Shown piece by piece: positions 1-8,959 of a DNA stretch of 64,000 nucleotides. The notes beneath the pieces are model-generated. The model was not told the DNA's origin. It saw nothing but the letters and a program-made list of their open reading frames with translations, and did no database searches. Both the position numbers and the translations under genes were made by a program. This DNA comes from Schlegelella_A sp036263655 (lineage in GTDB: Bacteria; Pseudomonadota; Gammaproteobacteria; Burkholderiales; Burkholderiaceae_C). The stretch is from the NCBI GenBank assembly GCA_036263655.1, contig DATAGP010000052.1, positions 103,482 to 167,481 of the forward strand, read 5' to 3'. The stretch's first letter is position 1. Each line of letters starts with the position of its first letter.

Positions 1-2
1 TC

Positions 3-935
3 CTCGAGCGCCTGCGCCCGACGTCGGTCATCGAGGCGCGGCACACCGTCGGCCTGGTCGATCCGATCACCCGCGCCGACCAGACCGAGCGCGTCGGCGA
101 CGGCTTGCCCGAGACGCTGGAGGAGGTGGTGGCGACGTACGGCCACCGCTGGTTCAAGCTCAAGGTCGCCGGCCAGGTCGAGGCCGACATCGACCGGTTG
201 GCGCGCATCGCCCGCGTGCTCGACCGCATCGACGGCGCCTACCGCGCCTCGCTCGACGGCAACGAGCAGTACGACAGCGTCGACGGCGTCGTCGAGCTCT
301 GGGCGCGCATGCGTGCCGAGCCGCGCCTGGCCCGCCTCTGCGAGAGCGTCGCCTTCATCGAGCAGCCCATCAAGCGGCAGGCGGCGCTGGCGCAGGACGT
401 CGCCGTCTTGTCGGCCGAGAAGCCGGTGATCATCGACGAGTCGGACGACTCGCTCGACGCCTTCGTGCGGGCCCGGGCCATGGGCTACCGGGGCGTGTCC
501 TCGAAGACCTGCAAGGGCTTCTACAAGTCGATCCTCAACCGCGCCCGCTGCGCGAAATGGAACCGTGAGGCCGGCCACGACGACGGCAAGGACCTGCAGG
601 CGGCGCCGTACTTCATGAGCGCCGAGGACCTCACGATCCAGGCCGGCCTCGCCCTGCAGCAGGACCTCGCCCTCGTCTCGCTGCTGGGCATCAGCCATGT
701 CGAGCGCAACGGCCATCACTACGTCAACGGCATGGCGGCGCTGCCGGCGGCGGAGCAGCAGGCATTCCTCAACGCCCACCCGGACCTCTACGAGCAGAGC
801 CGCGGCGCCGTGCGCCTGCGCATCCGCGACGGCAGGCTGTCGATCGGCTCGCTCGGCGGCGCCGGCTTCGCCAGCGGCGCGGCCCCCGACTGGACCTCGA
901 TGCGGCCGATGCCGAGCGGCGGATCCGGCGCATGA
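3..935 (+). CDS. Enolase-superfamily (mandelate racemase/muconate-lactonizing-like) enzyme, 5' partial
   Basis: The reading frame is open from the left edge of the window, so the N-terminal capping domain is largely missing and only about 310 residues of the barrel side are present. Visible motifs are those of the mandelate racemase/enolase-like group. They are the K-x-K pair in FKLKVAG, an acidic metal-ligand position in LDGNEQYD, the glutamate in FIEQPIKR, the acidic DESDDS segment, and a lysine in SSKTCKG. Such enzymes abstract a proton alpha to a carboxylate in acid-sugar or aromatic-acid pathways. The substrate cannot be told from sequence alone. The stop overlaps the next gene's start by 4 bp (ATGA), so it is translationally coupled to an ABC permease. 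The enzyme may therefore act on whatever that transporter imports (inference). Confidence 0.8.
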   Translation, partial: LERLRPTSVIEARHTVGLVDPITRADQTERVGDGLPETLEEVVATYGHRWFKLKVAGQVEADIDRLARIARVLDRIDGAYRASLDGNEQYDSVDGVVELWARMRAEPRLARLCESVAFIEQPIKRQAALAQDVAVLSAEKPVIIDESDDSLDAFVRARAMGYRGVSSKTCKGFYKSILNRARCAKWNREAGHDDGKDLQAAPYFMSAEDLTIQAGLALQQDLALVSLLGISHVERNGHHYVNGMAALPAAEQQAFLNAHPDLYEQSRGAVRLRIRDGRLSIGSLGGAGFASGAAPDWTSMRPMPSGGSGA

Positions 936-1744
936 ACGAGCCCCGCGCCAGCGCCCCGGACGCGGCCGGCCCGGGCCTCGGTCGCCGCGTGGGCGCGGCC
1001 TTCGTCTACTACCTGCCGAGCCTGCTGGTGATGATCGCCATGGTCGTGCTCTGGCAGGTCGGCGTGATGGCGCTGGGCGTCAAGGAATACATCCTGCCGA
1101 CGCCGATCTCGGCGCTGCGGACGCTGGGCGATCCGAACTACCGCTGGACCGCGAACCTGCTGGCGACGCTCTATGCCGTGCTCGGCGCCTTCGCGCTGTC
1201 GGCCGTGCTCGGCGTGGCGCTGGCGGTCGTCATCGTCTGGAACGACCTGCTGATGCGCACCGTCATGCCGGTGCTGATCCTCTTCAACACCCTGCCGAAG
1301 ATCGCCCTGGCGCCGCTGTTCGTGGTCTGGCTCGGCTACGGCATCTGGCCGAACATCGTCATCGGCACGACCATCGCCTTCTTCCCGATGGTCGTCAACA
1401 CCGCCGTCGGTCTGGCGAGCGCCGAGCCCGAGATGCTCGACCTCGTGCGCACGCTGCGCGCCAGCCGCTGGCAGGTGCTGAAGAAGATCCGCTTCCCCAA
1501 CGCCGTGCCCTACATCTTCGTCGGCCTCAAGCTGGCGGCGACGATGAGCGTCATCGGCGCCCTGGTCGGCGAGTTCGTCGCCTCCGAGAAGGGGCTCGGA
1601 TCGCTCATCATCAGCGGCGGCGTGACGATGCAGACCTCGTCGATCTTCGCCTCGCTGGTGCTGATCTCGGCGATGGGGCTGCTGCTCTACGGCCTCGTCG
1701 TCGCGGTCGAGCGGATCGTGGCGCCCTGGGCGCATCGCGAATGA
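932..1744 (+). CDS. ABC transporter permease, SsuC/TauC-like
   Basis: This 270-residue inner-membrane protein of the binding-protein-dependent transport family has about six hydrophobic segments. The first is near residues 27-50 and the last near 235-260. The EAA-type cytoplasmic loop that contacts the ATPase is visible around residues 165-195 (ASAEPEMLDLVRTLRASRWQ). It resembles the permeases of nitrate/sulfonate/taurine and pyrimidine-precursor (NMT1) importers. It overlaps the enolase-like enzyme by 4 bp and is followed 41 bp later by the binding protein. No ATPase lies downstream; it presumably sits upstream, outside the window. Confidence 0.9.
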   Translation: MNEPRASAPDAAGPGLGRRVGAAFVYYLPSLLVMIAMVVLWQVGVMALGVKEYILPTPISALRTLGDPNYRWTANLLATLYAVLGAFALSAVLGVALAVVIVWNDLLMRTVMPVLILFNTLPKIALAPLFVVWLGYGIWPNIVIGTTIAFFPMVVNTAVGLASAEPEMLDLVRTLRASRWQVLKKIRFPNAVPYIFVGLKLAATMSVIGALVGEFVASEKGLGSLIISGGVTMQTSSIFASLVLISAMGLLLYGLVVAVERIVAPWAHRE

Positions 1745-1785
1745 CGGACGCACACACTTCGAACCACGACAAGGAGACACGCACC

Positions 1786-2814
1786 ATGGAACACCGCACC
1801 GAACCCACGAGCCCTGAGACCTCTTCCACCCGCCGCGGCTGGCTTCGCGCCTTCGCCGCGGCGGTCGTCGCTGCGTCGGCGCTGCCGGCGGCGGCGCAGG
1901 AGAAGGTCCAGCTCCAGCTGAACTGGTTCCAGCTCGCCGACCACTCGCCCATCTACCTCGCGTTGAAGAAGGGCTACTACAAGGAGGAGGGGCTCGACCT
2001 CACCGTCCTGCGCGGCAGCGGCTCGGCGGACAGCGCCAAGAAGGTCGACCTCGGCCAGTCCGACATCGGCATCTCCGACGCGCCGACGGTGCTGACGGCG
2101 ATCAGCAAGGGCGCCAACCTGAAGATGGTCGCCGTCGTCTACGACAAGGCCGGCAACAACGTCTTCTTCAGGAAGAGCGCGAACATCAAGACGCCGAAGG
2201 ACCTGGTCGGCAAGAAGATCGCCGTGCCGCCGGCCGATTCCCACCGCGTTCTCTGGCCCGCCTTCGCCGCCATGCACGGCATCAAGGACGACGCGGTGAC
2301 GCTGGTCAACGTCAAGCCCGAGGGCAAGCAGGCGATCGTCGCCGCCAACGAGGTCGACGCCTCCTTCGATCTCTACACCAGCTACGCGATCTGGGAGAAG
2401 GTGCTCGGCAAGGGCGAGGTCGGCCACCTGCTGTGGGCCGACTTCGGCCTGCCCATCTACGGCCACACCTACTTCGTCAACAACGACACGATCCGGAAGA
2501 ACCCCAAGCTGATCGAGAAATTCCTGCGCGCCACGCACAAGGGTTGGCGCGACGCGAAGGCGAACCCGGCGGCGTCGATCGACGCGATGGTCGAGCAGGT
2601 GCCGGGGCTCGACCGGGCGACGCTGCTCGCGACGATGCCGCAGATCCTCGATCTCTGCGTCACCGAGCGCTCGACCAAGCACGGCCTCGGCTGGATCGAG
2701 CCGGAGCTGATGCAGAAGACGATGGACATCACCTTCGCCAGCAACAAGTCGGAGAAGCCGATCGTGCTGAACGACACCTTCACCAACCAGTTCAGCAGCA
2801 AGATCAAGCCGTAG
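1786..2814 (+). CDS. ABC transporter substrate-binding protein, NMT1/THI5-like
   Basis: This 342-residue exported binding protein has the opening typical of the NMT1/SsuA group (VQLQLNWFQLADHSPIYLAL, then GYYKEEGLDLTV). The ligand-hinge region is DIGISDAPTVLTA. The N-terminus carries a twin-arginine-like signal (STRRGWLRAF followed by a hydrophobic stretch ending AAAQ near residue 38). Tat export is possible but the motif has Trp where Phe is usual. ATG 1786 was chosen because AAGGAG lies 8-15 bases upstream. The N-terminal 360 codons of the longer open frame are out of register with the permease and are not real. It is the periplasmic partner of the preceding permease. The ligand is unknown; aromatic or pyrimidine-like molecules are typical of the family. 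Confidence 0.9.
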   Translation: MEHRTEPTSPETSSTRRGWLRAFAAAVVAASALPAAAQEKVQLQLNWFQLADHSPIYLALKKGYYKEEGLDLTVLRGSGSADSAKKVDLGQSDIGISDAPTVLTAISKGANLKMVAVVYDKAGNNVFFRKSANIKTPKDLVGKKIAVPPADSHRVLWPAFAAMHGIKDDAVTLVNVKPEGKQAIVAANEVDASFDLYTSYAIWEKVLGKGEVGHLLWADFGLPIYGHTYFVNNDTIRKNPKLIEKFLRATHKGWRDAKANPAASIDAMVEQVPGLDRATLLATMPQILDLCVTERSTKHGLGWIEPELMQKTMDITFASNKSEKPIVLNDTFTNQFSSKIKP

Positions 2815-2950
2815 CCGGGAGCGGCGGTGGGCCATGCGCGGGCCTGGCTCCGGCTCGCCGCCGCGGGCTCCATCGTCGTGAGGTCGCCTTCGCCGTCGCG
2901 CGGCGCGCGGCGGCGGCAGCGCGTGGGTACAGCTCTTGCCTCGGCGGGCC

Positions 2951-3880
2951 ATGCACCTGAACCACGTCCGCCTGGGCAGCGGCAAGCCGCTCCTGCTTGT
3001 GCATGGCCTCGGCGGCAGCTGGCGCTCGTGGGAACCGATCCTCGCGCCGCTGTCGGCGCAGCGCGAAGTCATCGCCGTCGACCTTCCCGGCTTCGGCGGC
3101 AGCGCGCCGCTCGACGAGCTTCCTTCGATCGGCAGCCTCGCGACGGCGCTGGCGTCGTTCATCGCCGCTTCCGGGCTGCAGGGCGTCGACGCCGTCGGCA
3201 GCTCGCTGGGCGCGCGGGTCATCCTCGAGCTCGGCCGCCGCGGCGGCAGCGTCGGCGCGATCGTCGCGCTCGACGCCGGGGGCTTCTGGGAGCCGTGGGA
3301 GCGCCATGCCTTCTTCGCGTCGACATGGCTGTCGATGCAGGCGCTTCGCGCAATGCGGCCGCTGCTCCCGGTGCTCGCGCGCAGCGGTGCCGGCCGGGCC
3401 CTGCTCCTGGCCAGGCTCTCGGCCAGGCCGGTGGCCGTGCCGCCCGAGATGGCGCTGCAGGAGATGCGCGGCTATGCGTCGACGCCCGCCGGCCGCCGCC
3501 TCATCTTCCAGCTCGCCTACCGCGAGCCGGACCTCGGTGCTCCGCCGGGCGCCTTGCGCGAGCCGGTGGTGATCGGCTGGGGGCGGCACGACCGGATCTT
3601 CTCGGCGGCGCACGCACGGCGTGCACTGGCCCTGTTTCCCGATGCGCGGCTGCACTGGTTCGAGCACTGCGGCCATTTCCCGCAATGGGACGCGCCCGAC
3701 GCGACCGTGCGACTGATCCTCGAGACGACCGGCACGCGCGGCCTCGATGACCCCGTCAGCCCGGGCCGAACGGCCACGTCGGCGGCGCCACCGCCCGGCC
3801 CCGGCGCCGGCGATCACCGAGCGGCCGGCGGCGCGTCGCTCAGGAGCGGCCGACGCCGCTTCTCACTCGTGCTCGCGTGA
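2951..3880 (+). CDS. Alpha/beta hydrolase
   Basis: This is an alpha/beta-hydrolase-fold protein of about 309 residues. It shows the oxyanion strand LLLVHGLGGSW, the nucleophile elbow G-S-S-L-G, an acid residue in GWGRHDRIF and the histidine in EHCGHFPQWD, so the triad looks complete. A cytosolic esterase, lipase or C-C hydrolase is likely; no signal peptide is seen. The last roughly 50 residues beyond RLILETTG are Pro/Gly/Ala/Arg-rich and look like a run-on tail. They extend 18 bp into the 3' end of the converging EF-G-like gene. ATG 2951 is preferred over TTG 2936 because the fold begins immediately (MHLNHVRLGSGKPL). Confidence 0.85.
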   Translation: MHLNHVRLGSGKPLLLVHGLGGSWRSWEPILAPLSAQREVIAVDLPGFGGSAPLDELPSIGSLATALASFIAASGLQGVDAVGSSLGARVILELGRRGGSVGAIVALDAGGFWEPWERHAFFASTWLSMQALRAMRPLLPVLARSGAGRALLLARLSARPVAVPPEMALQEMRGYASTPAGRRLIFQLAYREPDLGAPPGALREPVVIGWGRHDRIFSAAHARRALALFPDARLHWFEHCGHFPQWDAPDATVRLILETTGTRGLDDPVSPGRTATSAAPPPGPGAGDHRAAGGASLRSGRRRFSLVLA

Positions 3881-5917
3881 CTTGAACTCGCCGACGAGTT
3901 GCTGCTGCGTGTTCGGCGGCACCGGCTCGTAGTGCGCGAACTCGACGAGGTAGCGGCCCTGGCCGCTGGTCAGGGCGTTCAGCCGGTTCTGGTAGCCGAG
4001 CAGCTCGGACATCGGCGCCTGCCCGCGGACCACGATCGTGCCGGGCGCGCCGCGGCTCGTGCCGCTGACCATGCCGCGACGCGACGCCAGGTCGCCGGTG
4101 ATGTCGCCGAGCGTGGCCTCCGGCGCGGTGATCTCGATGTCGACGATCGGCTCGAGGACGATGGGCCGTGCCTCGCGCACGGCGGCGAGGAAGGCCTTGC
4201 GGCCGGCCGTGACGAACGCGACCTCCTTGCTGTCGACGCTGTGGTGCTTGCCGTCGTAGACGACGACACGCACGTCGACGACCGGGTAGCCGGCGATGGC
4301 GCCGCCGGCCAGCACCTCGCGCACGCCCTTCTCGACCGCCGGGATGAACTGGCCGGGGATCGTGCCGCCCTTGACCTGGTCGACGAACTCGAAGCCGGCG
4401 CCGCGCGGCAGCGGCTCGACGCGCAGGTAGACCTCCCCGAACTGGCCGGCGCCGCCGCTCTGCTTCTTGTGCCGGTGGTGCCCTTCGGCCGGGGCGCTGA
4501 TCGTCTCGCGGTAGGCGATGCGCGGCGGCCGCGTCTGCACCTCGAAGCGATGCGTGTCGCGCAGTCGCTCCAGCAGCACGCGCAGGTGCAGCTCGCCGAG
4601 CCCGTAGACGACGGTCTCGTTGCTGCCCGAGACGTGCTCGAGGCGCAGGCACGGGTCCTCGTCGACGAGCTTGCTGAGGATCTCCCACATCCGCTGCTCG
4701 TCGCCCGGACGCTTCGGCTCGATGGCGATGCCGTGCACCGGCTTCGGGAAGGGCAGCGGCGCGAGGTGGATGTGGTCGTCCTCGGCGGCGTCGTGCAGGA
4801 CGGCGTCGTAGCGGATCTCGTCGACCTTGGCGACCGCGGCGATGTCGCCGGGCACCGCCTGGGCGACTTCGACATGGTCCTTGCCCTGCAGCATGAAAAG
4901 GCGCCCGACCTTGAACGGCTTCCTGCCGTCGCCGATGTAGAGGAGGCTGTCCTTGGTGACCGTCCCCTGGTGGACGCGGAACACGCCCATCCGCCCGACG
5001 AAGGGATCGACCGTCACCTTGAAGACGTGGGCGAGCACGTGCCAGCCGGGGTCGGGGACGGCGACCATCGGCTCGGCGGCGTCGCCCTCGCCGCGCAGGA
5101 ATTCCGGCGGGTTGGCCTCGCCGGGGTGCGGCAGGACGCGGACCATGATGTCGAGAAGCTCGCGGACGCCGGCGCCGGTGCGCGCCGAGACGAAGCAGAC
5201 CGGGATCAGGTGTCCCTCGCGCAGCGCCTGCTCGAGCGGCGCGTGCAGCTCCGATGCATCGACGTCGCCCTCCTCGAGGTAGCGCTCGACGAACGCGGCA
5301 TCGACCTCGACCACCTGCTCGACGAGTGCCCGGTGCGCCGTGTCGACGCTGCCGAAGTCGCTGTGCCCGGCCCGGTTCAGGAAGCAGTCCACGACACGGG
5401 TCGCGCCGGCGTCGGGCAGGTTGAGCGGCAGGCACTCCTTGCCGAACGCGGCCTGGATCTGCGCCAGGACGGCCGGCAGGTCGACCCCGGGAGCGTCGAT
5501 GCGGTTGACGATGACGAGGCGGTCGCGCCGGCGTTGCGCGGCCTGCTCCATCATGCGCACGGCCATCGGCTCGACGCCCGTCGCCGCGTTGACGACGAGC
5601 GCCGCCGTCTCGACGGCCTCGAGCGCCGGCAGGCTCTGGCCGAGGAAGTCGGCGGCGCCGGGCGTGTCGATCAGGTGGATGCGCGTGCCGGCGTGCGTCA
5701 GGTGGAGCACGGCGGCGTTGAGCGAGTGCTGCATCCGCCGCTCGATCGGATCGAAGTCGCTGACCGTGCTGCCGCGCTCCAGCGTTCCCGGCGTGACGAT
5801 CGCCCCGCCGGCGACGAGCAGCGCTTCGGCCAGGCTCGTCTTGCCGGCGCCCCCCGCGCCGACCAGCGCAACCGTGCGGATCGATTCGATGGCGCTGCGA
5901 GGACCCGTGGAGGCCAT
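3863..5917 (-). CDS. fusA2: Elongation factor G-like protein (EF-G2 type)
   Basis: This 684-residue translational GTPase has EF-G domain order. The G domain has the P-loop GAGGAGKTS near residues 20-28, DTPGAADF as G3 and VNRID as G4. Domain II follows (KVTVDPFVGRMGVFRVHQG), then domains III-V (SGGAGQFGEVYLRVEP, EPIVDIEITAPE). The degenerate P-loop, RGST in switch I and NRID instead of NKMD place it with the second EF-G-like family rather than with the housekeeping factor, whose gene normally sits in the str operon. The role of these paralogues is poorly known. It stands alone and converges with the alpha/beta hydrolase. The stretch 5918-5993 holds only a weak GC-rich dyad. Confidence 0.9.
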   Translation of the reverse strand: MASTGPRSAIESIRTVALVGAGGAGKTSLAEALLVAGGAIVTPGTLERGSTVSDFDPIERRMQHSLNAAVLHLTHAGTRIHLIDTPGAADFLGQSLPALEAVETAALVVNAATGVEPMAVRMMEQAAQRRRDRLVIVNRIDAPGVDLPAVLAQIQAAFGKECLPLNLPDAGATRVVDCFLNRAGHSDFGSVDTAHRALVEQVVEVDAAFVERYLEEGDVDASELHAPLEQALREGHLIPVCFVSARTGAGVRELLDIMVRVLPHPGEANPPEFLRGEGDAAEPMVAVPDPGWHVLAHVFKVTVDPFVGRMGVFRVHQGTVTKDSLLYIGDGRKPFKVGRLFMLQGKDHVEVAQAVPGDIAAVAKVDEIRYDAVLHDAAEDDHIHLAPLPFPKPVHGIAIEPKRPGDEQRMWEILSKLVDEDPCLRLEHVSGSNETVVYGLGELHLRVLLERLRDTHRFEVQTRPPRIAYRETISAPAEGHHRHKKQSGGAGQFGEVYLRVEPLPRGAGFEFVDQVKGGTIPGQFIPAVEKGVREVLAGGAIAGYPVVDVRVVVYDGKHHSVDSKEVAFVTAGRKAFLAAVREARPIVLEPIVDIEITAPEATLGDITGDLASRRGMVSGTSRGAPGTIVVRGQAPMSELLGYQNRLNALTSGQGRYLVEFAHYEPVPPNTQQQLVGEFKSREHE

Positions 5918-5993
5918 GACCCGAGATTACCGCCGTCCGGCCGGCGCGGCGAGCCGTTTCGTCGCCGGCGGTGGGGACATCGCCGCCATCACT

Positions 5994-6836
5994 TCAGCGC
6001 ATCGGCAGGGCCTCGAGCAGGCCGCGCACGTAGCCGATCGAGTGCGCGGCGCAGCCCGCGCCGTCCGGCTGGTAGTCGAAGGGCTCCATCGCGAGCCAGC
6101 CGGCGTAGCCCTGCCGCGCCAGGGCGGCGAGGATCGGAGCGAAGCGATCCTCGCCCTGGCCCGGACCGCGCCGGTTGCGGTCGTTCAGCTGCACGTGCGC
6201 GAGCAGGCCGCTCTGCCAGACGCGATCGACGAGCTCCGGCAGCGGTTCGGCCTCGGTGGCGCCGGCCGAGCTCGTGTCGAGCATCGTCTTCAGCCCCGGC
6301 AGCGCCGCCGCCCGGACGATCGCCAGCGCCTCGTCGACCGTGTTCACCACCTCGGTCTGCGCCCGCCCCAGCGGCTCGATGCAGTAGACCAGGCCGAGCG
6401 CGCTCGCCCGCTCCCCGGCCGAGAGCCAGGCCTCGCTCGCCAGCGCCAGCGCGTCCTCGCGACGCTGGCCGGGCACCGGGTTGCGCTGCGCCGGGGAGCC
6501 GTGCACGAGGTAGCTGCCGCCCATCTGCGCGCACAGCTCGACCAGCCGATGCATGACGGCGAGGGTGCGGGTGCGCACGGCGGCGTCCGGGCTGCTGATC
6601 GAGAGACCCGCGGGCGCAACCAGCAGCCAGTGCAGGCCGCTGACGGCGAGGCCGTGGTCGGCGGCGATGCGGGCCCACTGCGCCGCCTGCGCGTCGGTGA
6701 CGGTCAGGGGGTCGTCCACGAGCGTGAACGGCGCCACCTCGAGGCCCCGGTAGCCGAGCCGGCTGGCGTAGGCGCACTGCTCGACGAAGCTCCACGGCGC
6801 GAGCACCTCGTTGCACAGGGACAGTCGCTCGATCAT
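5994..6836 (-). CDS. Sugar phosphate isomerase/epimerase-like TIM barrel protein
   Basis: This 280-residue AP-endonuclease-2/xylose-isomerase-like TIM barrel begins MIERLSLCNEVL. Landmarks are YRGLEVAPF, VSGLHWLL, YLVHGSP, YCIEPLGR (metal-ligand Glu), MLDTSSAG, HVQLNDRN and LAMEPFDY, the last contributing the final metal-ligand Glu. The family includes hydroxypyruvate isomerase, inosose dehydratase and 3-dehydroshikimate dehydratase relatives; the exact substrate is not resolvable. Its ATG overlaps the tctA stop as TGATG, so it is the last gene of the tctCBA operon and is translationally coupled to it. It probably acts on the transported acid or a metabolite of it (inference). Confidence 0.85.
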   Translation of the reverse strand: MIERLSLCNEVLAPWSFVEQCAYASRLGYRGLEVAPFTLVDDPLTVTDAQAAQWARIAADHGLAVSGLHWLLVAPAGLSISSPDAAVRTRTLAVMHRLVELCAQMGGSYLVHGSPAQRNPVPGQRREDALALASEAWLSAGERASALGLVYCIEPLGRAQTEVVNTVDEALAIVRAAALPGLKTMLDTSSAGATEAEPLPELVDRVWQSGLLAHVQLNDRNRRGPGQGEDRFAPILAALARQGYAGWLAMEPFDYQPDGAGCAAHSIGYVRGLLEALPMR

Positions 6837-8344
6837 CACGAGCTCACCCTCGGGTCGACGCGCCTTCCGGGCAGGAGGCGCCGCACCGCCGGCACCTGCG
6901 CCAGCAGCATCGCCAGCACCAGCAGCGCGAGCACGGCGCTGATCGGCCGCGTGAAGAAGGGCAGCAGGCTGCCATCGGAGAGGACCAGGCCGCGGCGCAG
7001 CGACTTGTCGACGATGTCGCCGAGCACCAGGCCGAGCACGAACGGCGCGACCGGGTAGCCGCGCCGGCGCAGCAGGAAGCAGACGACGCCCGTGGCTAGC
7101 ATGACCCAGACGTCGAACAGGCGCTGCGTGATCGAGTACGAGCCGAGGACGCAGAGCAGGAACACGATCGGCATGATGATCTCGCGCGGCACGCGCAGCA
7201 CCCACAGGATCGGCCGCACCAGGATCAGGCCGAAGAGCAGGATGGCGAGCGTGGCGACGAGCGTGATGCCGACGACGTCGTAGACGTACTGCGGCTGGTT
7301 GACCATCAGCATCGGGCCCGGCTGCGCGCCGTGGATGATCATCGCCGCCATCAGCACGGCGGCCGGCGCCGAGCCCGGGATGCCGAGGGCGAGCGCCGGG
7401 ATCAGCGCGCCGGGGATGGCGGCGTTGTCGCCGGTCTCGGCGGCGATCAGCCCCTCGACCGATCCCTTGCCGAACTGCTCGCGCTCCTTGCTGGCGCGCT
7501 TCGCGGCGGCATACGACGACCAGGCCGCCATGTCCTCGCCGACCCCCGGCAGGATGCCGATGAAGACGCCGATGACGCCGGAGCGCAGGATCGTCTTCCA
7601 GTAGCGCAGGAAGTCGGCGATCTTCGGCAGCACCGAGTCCTTCGAGGCCGGCATCGGCTTCAGGCGCGGCTCGCCCATCACCGTCAGGATCTCGGCGAAG
7701 CCGAACGCGCCGACGAGGGCGGGGATCAGGCCGATCCCGCCGGTCATCGCGTTGTGGCCGAAGGTGAAGCGCTCGTAGGCGTGGATGGGGTCCAGCCCGA
7801 TCGTGGCGACGAAGAGGCCGAGCAGGCCCATCAGCCAGCCCTTGATCGGCTCGGCGCCGGTGAGCGTGCCCGACATCATCACGCCGACCATGCCGAGCCA
7901 GAAGAACTCGAAGGCGCCGAAGCGGAGCGCCGTCTCGGCGAGCAGCGGCGTGAACATCGCCAGGCAGACGACGCCGAAGAGCGAGCCGGCGACGGAGCCC
8001 GACGTGGCGATGCCCATCGCCCGTCCCGCCTTGCCCTGGCGCGCGAGCATGTTGCCGTCGAGGCAGGCGGCGGCGTTGGCGGCCGTGCCCGGGATGTTGA
8101 GCAGGATCGCCGTCCGGCTGCCGCCGTAGATCGCGCCGACGTAGACGCAGATGAGTACCAGGATGGCGTCGGTCGGCGCCATCTTGACGGTGAGCGTCGT
8201 GAAGAGCGCCACGCCAAGCGTCGCCGAGAGGCCCGGCAGCAGGCCGATGACGATGCCGGCCAGCGTCGCCGCCAACGCGTAGGCGATCTGCGACGGGCCG
8301 GCGAGCGCGAGCAGCGCGGTGCCGAGGTGGCTCAGCCCTTCCAT
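6836..8344 (-). CDS. tctA: Tripartite tricarboxylate transporter large permease TctA
   Basis: This is a 502-residue, strongly hydrophobic protein with about 10-12 membrane segments and standard family length. The family fingerprints are GLLPGLSATLGVALF near residues 34-48, YGGSRTAILLNIPGT near 75-89 and the repeated ILPGVGEDMAAW in the second half. TctA is the sodium/proton-coupled inner-membrane channel of the tripartite tricarboxylate transporters, which import citrate, tartrate, aromatic dicarboxylates and similar acids using the TctC receptor and the small subunit TctB. It lies 25 bp after tctB and overlaps the isomerase by one base. Confidence 0.95.
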   Translation of the reverse strand: MEGLSHLGTALLALAGPSQIAYALAATLAGIVIGLLPGLSATLGVALFTTLTVKMAPTDAILVLICVYVGAIYGGSRTAILLNIPGTAANAAACLDGNMLARQGKAGRAMGIATSGSVAGSLFGVVCLAMFTPLLAETALRFGAFEFFWLGMVGVMMSGTLTGAEPIKGWLMGLLGLFVATIGLDPIHAYERFTFGHNAMTGGIGLIPALVGAFGFAEILTVMGEPRLKPMPASKDSVLPKIADFLRYWKTILRSGVIGVFIGILPGVGEDMAAWSSYAAAKRASKEREQFGKGSVEGLIAAETGDNAAIPGALIPALALGIPGSAPAAVLMAAMIIHGAQPGPMLMVNQPQYVYDVVGITLVATLAILLFGLILVRPILWVLRVPREIIMPIVFLLCVLGSYSITQRLFDVWVMLATGVVCFLLRRRGYPVAPFVLGLVLGDIVDKSLRRGLVLSDGSLLPFFTRPISAVLALLVLAMLLAQVPAVRRLLPGRRVDPRVSS

Positions 8345-8369
8345 GCGCCGCAGCCGGAGGTCGCGCGCG

Positions 8370-8867
8370 TCACGGCAGGCGGACCAGGAAGACGCTCTCG
8401 AACAGCCAGGAGATCAGCAGCGCGGCGGCAACGGCGATCGCGGCGGTCTGCGCCAGGCCGCGCGCGACGCGGCCCTCGTCACGCCACGAACGCCAGCTGA
8501 AGATCGACGTGAAGGCAAAGACGAAGACCGCACCCTCGACCACGAAGGGGGCGCCGCGGCCGAGCGCGAGTCCGGCGAAGAGGAGGCACAGGACGCCGGC
8601 GAGCAGGACGCTCCGCGTCCCGCCGGGCACGGCCGGCGCGGCGGCGGCATCGGCCGGGCCATCGGCCGCGCCGCGCAGCGCCCGCCAGGCGAGCACGCCC
8701 GCGAACAGCATCATCAGCACGCCGATCGCGCCCGGCGTGAGCCCGGGCACCGACCATGGGTTCACGTCAAGGTGGCGCAGCCGGTCCATGCGCCAGGACG
8801 CGACCGTGACGGCCGCGCCCACCACGAGCCAGACGATGGCGGTGCCGACTTCGCCGCGGCGCGCCAT
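8370..8867 (-). CDS. tctB: Tripartite tricarboxylate transporter small subunit TctB
   Basis: This 165-residue protein has four predicted hydrophobic segments (about residues 10-25, 45-62, 85-105 and 140-160) and matches TctB in size, topology and position between tctC and tctA. Sequence conservation in this family is low, so gene order is the main support. The ATG at 8867 directly follows the imperfect tandem repeat in the tctC-tctB gap. Confidence 0.85.
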   Translation of the reverse strand: MARRGEVGTAIVWLVVGAAVTVASWRMDRLRHLDVNPWSVPGLTPGAIGVLMMLFAGVLAWRALRGAADGPADAAAAPAVPGGTRSVLLAGVLCLLFAGLALGRGAPFVVEGAVFVFAFTSIFSWRSWRDEGRVARGLAQTAAIAVAAALLISWLFESVFLVRLP

Positions 8868-8872
8868 GGCGG

Positions 8873-8959
8873 CTCAGCGCGTGCGGCGCCCGGACGTGGG
8901 GTGGCGCATCGGCCGAGCGTCTGCGGCGCCCCGACGCGGGTGGCGCATCGCCTCAGCGC
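8873..8959. repeat. Imperfect 39-40 bp tandem duplication in the tctC-tctB gap
   Basis: Two near-identical units run from about 8873 to 8912 and from about 8913 to 8951. Shared cores are TGCGGCGCC at 8882 and 8922 and GTGGCGCATCG at 8901 and 8940. A third partial start (TCAGCGC) overlaps the tctC stop codon. It looks like slippage duplication of the tctC 3' end and lengthens the gap between the receptor and permease genes. Confidence 0.75.

Noticed and set aside
697..1785. N-terminal extension of the NMT1-type binding protein (a 705-residue reading)
   Set aside because: The first 360 codons overlap the permease gene out of frame. A ribosome site and signal peptide mark ATG 1786 as the start.
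5940..5969. Terminator after the isomerase gene
   Set aside because: The 7-bp dyad GCCGGCG/CGCCGGC has a 16-base loop and no T-run; such GC dyads occur by chance at this base composition.
3899..6556. An 885-codon plus-strand open frame
   Set aside because: It is antisense to the EF-G-like gene and the isomerase, both of which have complete family motifs.
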